Assembly (NCBI GenBank): GCA_001310455.1 | Contig: BAXG01000008.1 | Span: 62,001 to 126,000 of the forward strand | Length of the DNA stretch: 64,000 nt | Reading direction: 5' to 3' | Source of the DNA: Photobacterium sp. JCM 19050 | Lineage (GTDB): Bacteria; Pseudomonadota; Gammaproteobacteria; Enterobacterales; Vibrionaceae | Shown: positions 19,746 through 26,796 of the stretch, piece after piece | How the letters are laid out: each line of letters starts with the position of its first letter | Numbering within the stretch: the stretch's first letter is position 1 | Program-made: the position numbers and the translations under genes | The notes under the pieces: model-generated | Told to the model about the DNA's origin: nothing | Database searches by the model: none | What the model saw: only the letters and a program-made list of their open reading frames with translations

Positions 19746-21070
19746 ATGGGTATGCAATCAAGAATGGATTCAGCACCTGGTTCATTGGTAGTTGTGGGCG
19801 GTACATATGAACCATGGATTGCGATGCTGGAACAGACCGGTTGGCGTTGCCATCGCTGTTATGATCTTCGTGCAGCTCAATCGCTGTTACAGGAAATCGG
19901 TCCCTGCATCGGCATCGTGGATTTAAGCCACGATGACTTCAGTCTTAACGGTGTTGCTTCTCTTGTGAACCGTAACAAGCAAGTTCGTTGGATGGCACTC
20001 ATCCGCGACGATCAACTTCGAAATGACGCTATCTGCCAGTTCATCGTCAGTTTCTGTATCGATTACTTTACCTCTCCAGTCCCTAATTCTCAGTTGCTAA
20101 GCACCATCGGGCACCAGCTTGGTATGCTCAACCTTGAGCGCCGTGTCTGGCCACAACTGGGCGATCACAGTGATATGGGTCTTTATGGCGCCTCACAAGC
20201 CATGAAGAAACTCCGTGATCAGGTTCGGCGCGTTGCATCAACCGATGTATCTGTACTTATCAGCGGCGAAAGTGGAACCGGTAAAGAATTGGTTGGTATG
20301 GCTATCCACCAGACATCTATTCGGGCTAAAGGACCTTTTATTGCGGTGAAATGCAGTGCATTGCCGGAAAAAGAGCTCGAGGTGGAACTGTTCGGCGACG
20401 AACAGTCTGAGGGTAAACTGCGGGAAGCACACCGCGCTCAATTATGCTCGATGAAATCGGGGATATGCCAGCTGCACTCCAGGCTAAGTTGCTCCACTTC
20501 CTCCAGGAAGGTGTCGGGGACGACAGGTACAGCCGCGAAGTTGATGTCCGGGTAATCGCTTCCTGTAATACGGATCTTGAAAGAGCGGTCGCAGAAGGGC
20601 AATTCCGAGAAGATCTCTACTACCGGCTAAATGTACTGCATATTGCAGTGCCGTCACTGCGTGAGCGCGGCAATGATATCTGTGAGCTGGCTGAGCATTT
20701 CCTGGTGAAGTTTGCCCGCCAGTACAATACACAGGCCCGCACGTTCTCGGACGATGCCAAGAAAGTGCTGGCAAGTTACACCTGGCCGGGGAACGTTCGC
20801 GAGTTGATTAACCAGGTCAAGCGAGCGGTTTTGCTGGCCGATAACCTGGTGATCGAGGCCGAGCACCTGGATCTGCCGCGTAACGGCGATTACCGCCAGA
20901 GCCTTCGCCGGATCCGTGAGGAGTCAGAGCGTGATGCGTTGCTGTCCGTGCTGGAGAACAATAACGGGCAGGTTTCCGCTGCAGCGAAGGAACTTGGCGT
21001 GTCCCGTGCGACCATGTACCGGCTTCTCAATAAACATAACCTGATCCCGGCACCCAGAAGTTATCGCTAG
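19746..21070 (+). CDS. vpsR: VpsR-like enhancer-binding transcription regulator, frame broken
   Basis: VpsR is the c-di-GMP-responsive master activator of biofilm polysaccharide genes in Vibrio. It has an N-terminal receiver-like domain (SLVVVGGTYEPWIAMLEQTG through about residue 125), a central AAA+ domain with Walker A ISGESGTGKELVG and Walker B-like MLDEIGDMPAALQ, and a C-terminal Fis-type helix-turn-helix (AAKELGVSRATMYRLLNK). ELFG is followed by DEQSEGKL with no GAFTGA loop, which fits the report that VpsR works without sigma-54. The frame breaks at about 20433, just before IMLDEIGDM. No vps genes lie nearby. Confidence 0.9.
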
Positions 21071-21091
21071 AATCAGGACGGTTCCTAAAAG

Positions 21092-21120
21092 AAAAACACC
21101 CGCAGCATGCGGGTGTTTTT
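21092..21120. terminator. Bidirectional terminator between vpsR and the PACE gene
   Basis: AAAAACACCCGCA-GCA-TGCGGGTGTTTTT forms a perfect 13-bp stem with A and T flanks. Confidence 0.92.
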
Positions 21121-21123
21121 GTA

Positions 21124-21555
21124 TCAATGTGCGGTAGCTGTGTTGCTTTCCGGAACCGGGAATATGTGGTCGTAAGCCAGGTTGTAGACATAGGCGTACA
21201 CCAGGTAAAACAACACCAGGCCGATGTCCATCAGGAATGCTTCCCAGAGCGTCATTTTCAGCACCCAGGCGATAACCGGTACTGTTACCCACAACAACCC
21301 GAACTCAAAAATGATTGCGTGAATAATGCGAAGTCCGGTTGTTTTGCGGGTATGCCCGTAGCGTTTTTCCATCATCTTATCGAAGGCGACGTTGTAGACA
21401 TAATTCCACACCGTGGCGATAACAGAAAAGAAAACCCCCATTGCACCGACATGTCCGGCGTTGTAGCCGAACTGGCTCATGACACTGACAATCAGCAGCA
21501 GACCGATCACCTCGAACCCTACTGCGTGGCGAATACGATCCAGACGTGATCTCAT
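21124..21555 (-). CDS. PACE family multidrug/biocide efflux protein
   Basis: This 143-residue inner-membrane protein has four predicted helices in two tandem bacterial transmembrane pair domains, the arrangement of the PACE (AceI-like) efflux family. The paired signatures are visible: RHAVGFEVIGLLL and VWNYVYNVAFDKMMEKR in the first half, RIIHAIIFEFGLL and YVYNLAYDHIFP in the second. Known members export chlorhexidine and other cationic biocides, and short-chain diamines. It is divergently transcribed from a LysR regulator across 86 bases, the same arrangement as aceI-aceR. The substrate is inferred only from family. Confidence 0.88.
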   Translation of the reverse strand: MRSRLDRIRHAVGFEVIGLLLIVSVMSQFGYNAGHVGAMGVFFSVIATVWNYVYNVAFDKMMEKRYGHTRKTTGLRIIHAIIFEFGLLWVTVPVIAWVLKMTLWEAFLMDIGLVLFYLVYAYVYNLAYDHIFPVPESNTATAH

Positions 21556-21597
21556 TTTTTATTCTCCAGCGAAATTGGTCTGCAATTCTATTCCTTA

Positions 21598-21629
21598 TAT
21601 AGATAAAATAAAGTCATTACCTATCTATA
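21598..21629. promoter_or_regulatory. Inverted repeat operator between PACE and lysR genes
   Basis: TATAGATA (21598-21605) and TATCTATA (21622-21629) are exact complements 16 bases apart, in the divergent promoter region. The position suits LysR-type binding and control of both genes. Confidence 0.55.
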
Positions 21630-21641
21630 AAACCGATACAT

Positions 21642-22535
21642 ATGAGTATCTCTCTGGAGCAGATTTCTGCCTTTGTTGCGACGGTAGACAACGGATCTTT
21701 TTCCGCCGCGGCGAGAAAGTTAGGCAAAGTTCAGTCAGTTATCAGCACCGCTGTTGCCAACCTTGAAGCGGATCTTGATCTGCAATTGTTTGACCGAAGC
21801 GGGCGCTATCCGGTGTTGACGGCTGACGGGGAAGCGATGCTGGCACGGGCGCGGCGGGTCCTTATCGAAAGTGACCGGCTGGTGGCGCACGCCAGTGAAC
21901 TGCATGACACCCTCGAACCCCGGCTGACCATTGCTATTGAATCTATGGTGATGACCAACTCTCTTGCCCGGGTTTTCCGTCAGCTCCAGCAAAGCTTTCC
22001 ATTGCTGGAAATTGAAATCCTGTCTGCCGGGGCCGACCGTATTCTGCGTCTTTTGGAAAGTGGCAGGGCGCAACTGGCCATTTCCGGACAGCGGATGTTG
22101 CCACCACCGGAATTTGCCTTTGTTAACTACTCCTCTGTACCGCTGTGTCTGGTATGTGGTGCATCCCACCCTATGTCTTCAATGAACAGTTTCTCTCTGG
22201 ATACTTACGCGTCTCATACCCAGATTATTGTTACCAGTGGTGATGTCCCGGTTTATTTTCGGGGCAATTATTCCGACAGGCTTGCTGATACCGTATGGCT
22301 GACGGAAAACGCCCCATCTGCGTTGATGTTGGCAAAAGCGGGAGTGGGCTGGGTGGCGCTGCCAGAACATATGGTCAGAGAAGGGATTAAATCCGGGGAG
22401 TTAGTTGAGCTTCCTTTTGATGCTGAACCCGGCGCATGGATACAAGCCATCGATATTATTTGGCTGCGAAGCCAGCCGTTGGGTAAGGGTGCCAGGACAT
22501 TGGTTGCTTATCTTACTGATAAGACCAGAAAATAA
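21642..22535 (+). CDS. LysR family transcriptional regulator, likely controls the PACE gene
   Basis: This 297-residue protein has an N-terminal winged helix-turn-helix (ISLEQISAFVATVDNGSFSA through GKVQSVISTAVANLEADL) and a C-terminal substrate-binding domain. It is divergent from the PACE efflux gene with an 8-bp inverted repeat between them, so I infer that it regulates that gene, as AceR does for aceI in Acinetobacter. The inducer is unknown. The frame is intact. Confidence 0.88.
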   Translation: MSISLEQISAFVATVDNGSFSAAARKLGKVQSVISTAVANLEADLDLQLFDRSGRYPVLTADGEAMLARARRVLIESDRLVAHASELHDTLEPRLTIAIESMVMTNSLARVFRQLQQSFPLLEIEILSAGADRILRLLESGRAQLAISGQRMLPPPEFAFVNYSSVPLCLVCGASHPMSSMNSFSLDTYASHTQIIVTSGDVPVYFRGNYSDRLADTVWLTENAPSALMLAKAGVGWVALPEHMVREGIKSGELVELPFDAEPGAWIQAIDIIWLRSQPLGKGARTLVAYLTDKTRK

Positions 22536-22711
22536 ACTGATTTCATTACAAACAAAGTGGATGAATGATTGGATGATGCTGTCTTGATTCTTATTTTCGC
22601 TATTCCGCTCTGAAATGAATTTGGAATAAAACATTCCCTTGAGTTATCTTTCCGAGGTGTGTAAGTTAACAACTGATTAACCCACAGGATCTATTGCCAC
22701 GGAGGTGCGAC

Positions 22712-22789
22712 ATGACAACGCTATTTAGTGCATTTGCAGCATGTCGACATCCGATCTCCCGGTTCTTCACCGGAGATAAATCGCAGTAG
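22712..22789 (+). CDS. Possible 25-codon peptide with a strong ribosome site
   Basis: An ATG follows CACGGAGGTGCGAC, one of the strongest ribosome sites in the window. The encoded peptide starts MTTLFSAFAACRHPISRFF. It is followed after 10 bases by a hairpin and then by the DUF1127 gene. It may be a leader peptide or a small protein in its own right. I recognise no relative. Confidence 0.4.
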   Translation: MTTLFSAFAACRHPISRFFTGDKSQ

Positions 22790-22799
22790 ATCCGTATCC

Positions 22800-22838
22800 G
22801 TTAACCCGGCTGCGGATGATTGTGCCGCAGGGGTTAAC
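22800..22838 (+). promoter_or_regulatory. Long hairpin in the leader of the DUF1127 gene
   Basis: GTTAACCC (22800-22807) pairs with GGGTTAAC (22831-22838), and inside it TGCGG pairs with CCGCA around a 9-base loop. There is no T-run, so it is not an ordinary terminator. It lies between a mini-ORF and the DUF1127 start. Confidence 0.5.
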
Positions 22839-22914
22839 GTCTGAAATTTCCCCATAACGTCAAACCGGTACTGTCATCCCAGCCTCCTAAATCAACAACA
22901 TAGGAGAGCAAAAG

Positions 22915-23163
22915 ATGTCTCGTTCTGTTTATATCCGCCTCGCAGTGGTTTTAGTACGTTTGGATTTGGCCCGCGAAGAGCGTCTGTGGAGAAAAGCGCA
23001 CCGGCGTATCAGGTATGTAGGCCCCCCGTTATCAGAGCACCTGTTGCGCGATATTGGCTTTGATTCGGACGGCTACGCGATTGGCTCTACCTCACCGCAA
23101 ATGAAAGCTAAGCGCGAGGTGGCACGAATTCGCAAAAGGCTTTATTCGAGAAACCTGACGTAG
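22915..23163 (+). CDS. DUF1127-like small basic protein
   Basis: This 82-residue arginine-rich protein starts MSRSVYIRLAVVLVRLDLAR and has the segment LSEHLLRDIGFDSDGYAIGS, which resembles the C-terminal part of DUF1127 (YjiS-like) proteins. Some members of that family are small RNA-binding regulators of phosphate or carbon metabolism; the role here is unknown. It has a ribosome site TAGGAGAG and a terminator of its own. The preceding 380 bases hold a mini-ORF and a long hairpin, so post-transcriptional control is possible. Confidence 0.7.
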   Translation: MSRSVYIRLAVVLVRLDLAREERLWRKAHRRIRYVGPPLSEHLLRDIGFDSDGYAIGSTSPQMKAKREVARIRKRLYSRNLT

Positions 23164-23167
23164 ATTG

Positions 23168-23191
23168 AGCCCCGGTTTGCCGGGGCTTTTT
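23168..23191 (+). terminator. Terminator of the DUF1127 gene
   Basis: AGCCCCGG-TTTG-CCGGGGCT is followed by TTTT. Confidence 0.9.
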
Positions 23192-23218
23192 CGTTTTTGC
23201 TGGAAAAGTCGGGCAGGT

Positions 23219-24253
23219 TCACGGGCAGGGGTTGGAATAAAGCACCGCGACGCTGTTAATTTCATCGAGTATTTCATCAGAAAGAGAGATGTCGACACTG
23301 GCGATATTGCTTTCAAGCTGTTTCAGGTTTGTCGCACCAACAATGTTTGAGGCGACGAATCCTTGTTGGTTTACAAAGGCCAGTGCCATCTGGGCCGGAT
23401 CAAGGCCATGTTTTTGCGCAATATTGACGTAAGCTTCTGTCGCCAGTTTTCCCGCTTCGGTGAAATATCGGGAGAAACGTTTGTGCAAGGTGCATCGGGC
23501 ATCAGACGGCCAGTTGTTATTGAGATATTTCCCACTCAGGGTACCAAACGCAAGCGGCGAATAAGCCAGCAACTCCACGCCCTCCAGGTGGCTGATTTCC
23601 GACAAACCGACTTCAAAGCTGCGGTTAAGCAGGTTGTAAGGGTTCTGGATCGTGGCAATCCGGGGCAGGTTATGTTTTTCCGCAAGGTGGAGGTAACTCA
23701 TCACGCCCCACGGCGTTTCGTTGGAGACGCCGATGTAACGGATCTTTCCGGCCCTGACCAATTCTGCCAGTGCATCCAGTGTATCAAGCAGGCTGACACC
23801 ACTGTTGTCATCACAGTGGCCGTAATTCAGTTTTCCGAAGTTATTGACCTGCCTTTGTGGCCAATGAACCTGGTAGAGATCGATGTAGTCAGTTTGGAGG
23901 CGCTCCAGGCTGCTGTTGACTGCATCATGAATGTTGCGCCGATCCAGTGCCATATCTGGGCGAATATAGGGTAATGAGCGTGGGCCGGTAACCTTGGTGG
24001 CGAGCACAATCTTGTCACGCTGTCCGGATTTCGCCAGCCAGCTGCCAATAAACGCCTCTGTCCTGCCTTGCGTGTCGGGGGAAGGGGGAACCGGGTACAT
24101 CTCCGCCGTGTCGATAAAATTGACGCCCTGCTCTAACGCGAAGTCGAGTTGTGAGTGTGCTTCCTGCTCGGTGTTCTGCTCACCGAATGTCATTGTGCCA
24201 AGGCAAATTCGGCTTACTTCCAAAGAAGTATGTGGGATTGTCCTGTATTGCAT
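23219..24253 (-). CDS. tas: NADP(H)-dependent aldo-keto reductase Tas
   Basis: Tas is an aldo-keto reductase; in E. coli it suppresses tyrosine auxotrophy, but its natural substrate is unsure. The 344-residue protein (346 in E. coli) has the AKR features GTMTFGEQN near the N terminus, the catalytic Asp-Tyr in FIDTAEMYP, a conserved Lys in LATKV, DYIDLYQVHWPQR with the catalytic His, and GVSNETPWGV. The late segment FVASNIVGATNLKQLESNI matches the cofactor-binding part. It lies near mutH, as in E. coli. The 311 bases on its upstream side (24254-24564) hold nothing I recognise. The frame is intact. Confidence 0.93.
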   Translation of the reverse strand: MQYRTIPHTSLEVSRICLGTMTFGEQNTEQEAHSQLDFALEQGVNFIDTAEMYPVPPSPDTQGRTEAFIGSWLAKSGQRDKIVLATKVTGPRSLPYIRPDMALDRRNIHDAVNSSLERLQTDYIDLYQVHWPQRQVNNFGKLNYGHCDDNSGVSLLDTLDALAELVRAGKIRYIGVSNETPWGVMSYLHLAEKHNLPRIATIQNPYNLLNRSFEVGLSEISHLEGVELLAYSPLAFGTLSGKYLNNNWPSDARCTLHKRFSRYFTEAGKLATEAYVNIAQKHGLDPAQMALAFVNQQGFVASNIVGATNLKQLESNIASVDISLSDEILDEINSVAVLYSNPCP

Positions 24254-24564
24254 TGTCGCTCCTTGTACCCGGGGAAATTAGCGAGATTCCGTCGTAACCG
24301 GATAATGATTTCCAGCGCTTCCCTTAGATACTTATATGTAAATGGATGCGAATCAAGACTCCTGGCATGTTTATTGTCCCTACAGGAATACATTTTTGCT
24401 GTTATTTGGCGTGTGGAAATTATCTGCATCCGGGTTGTCGTTATGCCGTGGGTATCAGTGACTCGAACCGGTTATTGAATCGTTTCTCTACTGATAACTA
24501 TGAACAACGAAATAACCCAATTGGTATAAACTGATAATTCAAGGAGTGAAAAGAGGTAAGCAGG

Positions 24565-24874
24565 ATGAAGTTGAAGCAGTTAAAGCTCTGGTTAAAAGCC
24601 CATGAAGCCCGATGCCAGGTTGTTTTCTTGTCAGCCATGCCGGCAGTCTCAGTATATGGTAGAGGTGAAGGTGAAGCATCAGCTTGAAATTCTTCGCTCA
24701 GACAGCGGGGAAGTGATGCACTTTGATACCGTCGATCAGGCCGGGGAACTGCTTAGAAAGTTTGGTTTCGAAACGGTAACCCTCCGGCTTACTGACCCTT
24801 ACGACGAGTTTGGCCCGGGGGAGGGCCCAAGCTGTCGGGAAGATATGACAATAAGCCTGGGCGGTCAGGCGTAG
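24565..24874 (+). CDS. DUF6482-like small protein, two frame breaks
   Basis: An ATG with GAGG upstream begins [20 protein letters not shown]. Conserved-looking sequence then moves through two frames and continues as [19 protein letters not shown] and later [19 protein letters not shown]. Two single-base losses within about 20 bases (about 24629 and 24646) would give [15 protein letters not shown], the pattern I associate with the DUF6482 family of small gammaproteobacterial proteins of unknown function. The family call is from memory and is not firm. The 3' end overlaps the convergent mutH end by 10 bases. Confidence 0.55.
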
Positions 24875-25526
24875 TAACGCCTCAACAACTGTTCAGTGAA
24901 GGATTTACGCAGGTAAAAACCCCGGGGCAGTGTGCGGATAGGCTGCCCGTTTTCCCCAAATGCATCGGTCAAAACACGGCCATTGGCTGCTTTTGGACGC
25001 ATCTGCAAGTATTCCCCGTGGCGCGCGGTGATACTCTCAATTTTTCCCAGTGAGACAAGATCCAGTAACTCTTCCCAGTCGTTGCGGAGCTGTGCTTCCT
25101 CTTCCGGAGACGGGGACCAAAGCATTGGCATGCCGACGTGCCGGTCGCAAACCGGGATTTCCCGCTCTCCCTCGACAGGGATCCACAGTACGCGTGAGAG
25201 CTTGTTACGCACATGACTGTTTTCCCAACGAAGACCCCGGATACCGGTCAGGGGGGCAACGGAAACGAAGGTGGTTTCCAGTGGCCTGCCATCATGTCCA
25301 ACCGGGATGCTTTTCAACTCGACCCTAGTTCTTCGAAATCCTGAGTGGGTTTACTTCCGGCTGTCGCACCAAGGAAGACTTCAAATAGCTGGCCAACCCA
25401 GCCTTTGTCCCTTTGCAGGTTTTCCGGGCAGTTAACGCCAATTTGTGCAGCCAGTTCACCCAACGTCAAACCGGCCATCATTAATGCCCGTTGGAGCAGT
25501 TCCTGTTCTGACTGTGGTCTGTTCAT
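24865..25526 (-). CDS. mutH: DNA mismatch repair endonuclease MutH, frame broken
   Basis: MutH nicks the unmethylated strand at hemimethylated GATC sites when activated by MutS and MutL. The restored protein is about 220 residues. The N-terminal part holds [21 protein letters not shown] and the active-site region [13 protein letters not shown]. The C-terminal part continues [37 protein letters not shown] and [16 protein letters not shown]. The frame breaks at about 25325, between EELG and VELK, consistent with loss of one G from a run of four. Its presence implies Dam-directed repair, and the DnaA-box region upstream of it is rich in GATC. Confidence 0.95.
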
Positions 25527-25588
25527 GGACGTCTCAATACAAATAAACGACAGAAATCATACCAAATTGCGTGGTGATTGGAGTGAAA

Positions 25589-26244
25589 GAATGATCTTTG
25601 ACAGGTGCTGTACGATCTTTGTACAGCTCTCGGTCCAAGCCGAGGGTTTATTTTGTGAATAATCTTAATCGATTGATATTTAAGGATTAAATCGCCACCT
25701 TACTGTCTGGTTTGGAATTTATGCAATGGCATACAGGTTTTATCTCGGATCTTTCACAAAGTTATCCACAGCAATATTGGATAGAGTGTCACCGATATAA
25801 GGATATGTATCTATATACAGGTGTGTAAGTGTGTGAAATGGTGATGAAACTGGAGCTGTGACGTAAAAGTAAACAACCTGTGTGGACAAAGTATGATGTG
25901 GTGGATCTTTGACCGATCTGAATTTTTCTCACTGAGTGGTAAAAATGCATGTTTAAAAAAATCCGCGATAAATCGTTTATAATATTGAATAATAAGGGTA
26001 TTTATCTGAATTTGGTTGTGTTGGAGGCACGAGGAAAGACTGAAAAACAAAGACTTCAGTAAAGGTTGGATAGGTTCTTCACAAATCTATCCACAGAAAG
26101 AGTGAATAAATGTGCTCTATGTCTCATCTTTGTGTTTATAACTTCTTGCGAGAGGTTGGCTTATCCAAAAACTCTCAACTATACGACGAAAATATGAAGT
26201 AAGTAGGCAATCGCAGTTTACCATTCCCGCTGATCTGTGAAAAA
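25589..26244. promoter_or_regulatory. DnaA-box cluster between mutH and rppH, DARS2-like
   Basis: The 750-base gap is AT-rich and holds DnaA boxes (consensus TTATNCACA). Perfect matches are TTATTCACA (25654-25662, minus) and TTATCCACA (25762-25770, plus). One-mismatch boxes are TTGTCCACA (25881-25889, minus), TTCTTCACA (26075-26083, plus), CTATCCACA (26087-26095, plus), TTATCCAAA (26161-26169, plus) and TTTTTCACA (26236-26244, minus). Six GATC sites lie at 25593, 25614, 25748, 25904, 25915 and 26232. In E. coli the DnaA-reactivating locus DARS2 lies beside mutH, which supports an orthologous role. The mutH and rppH promoters must also be here. DARS2 identity is inferred. Confidence 0.65.
25666..25678 (-). 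promoter_or_regulatory. IHF consensus site in the DARS2-like region
   Basis: On the minus strand TATCAATCGATTA matches WATCAANNNNTTR at every fixed position and lies 4 bases from a perfect DnaA box. E. coli DARS2 needs IHF for its timed activity. Confidence 0.5.
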
Positions 26245-26280
26245 ATCAGTGTTAATAACTAATTTTATTGAGGGCGTCCT

Positions 26281-26796
26281 GTGATTGATGGCGACGGTTA
26301 CCGTCCCAATGTTGGGATAGTGATATGTAACAGCCACGGTCAGGTGCTTTGGGCAAGAAGATACGGACAACATTCCTGGCAGTTCCCGCAAGGCGGAATC
26401 GATGAAGGAGAAACTCCGGAAGAAGCCATGTTCCGGGAACTGTACGAAGAAGTCGGATTGACAAAAAAGGATGTAAGAATACTGGCAACCAGCCGTCATT
26501 GGCTGCGTTATAAGTTACCAAAGCGTCTGGTACGTTGGGACTCGAAGCCTGTCTGTATCGGGCAAAAGCAGAAATGGTTTCTGCTGCGTCTGGAGTGTGA
26601 TGAGTCGCGTGTGAACATGCAGCGTGGCGGAACACCTGAATTTGATGGATGGCGATGGGTAAGTTATTGGTACCCGGTTCGTCAGGTTGTGTCTTTCAAG
26701 CGGGAGGTTTACCGGAGGGCTATGAAGGAATTCGCCCCGTTGGCTATGCCTTTCCGTGAGCGAAAAGCACGAAGGAAAGCGAAAAGGAATGGTTAG
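26281..26796 (+). CDS. rppH: RNA pyrophosphohydrolase RppH
   Basis: RppH removes pyrophosphate from the 5' end of triphosphorylated transcripts and so starts RNase E-dependent decay. The 171-residue protein starts at GTG ([20 protein letters not shown]) behind GAGGG. It carries a complete Nudix box, [20 protein letters not shown], with the following VGL. The length and the ending [11 protein letters not shown] fit the enterobacterial protein. Its stop abuts the ptsP start with no gap, matching the conserved rppH-ptsP operon. The frame is intact. Confidence 0.96.
   Translation: MIDGDGYRPNVGIVICNSHGQVLWARRYGQHSWQFPQGGIDEGETPEEAMFRELYEEVGLTKKDVRILATSRHWLRYKLPKRLVRWDSKPVCIGQKQKWFLLRLECDESRVNMQRGGTPEFDGWRWVSYWYPVRQVVSFKREVYRRAMKEFAPLAMPFRERKARRKAKRNG

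Noticed and set aside
25527-26280. Replication-trigger site of chromosome 2 (crtS) or a chromosomal origin
   Set aside because: The gap has DnaA boxes but no gene context for either; oriC is normally near mnmG/gidA or dnaA, and I recall the V. cholerae crtS site near other genes. DARS2 fits the mutH neighbourhood better.
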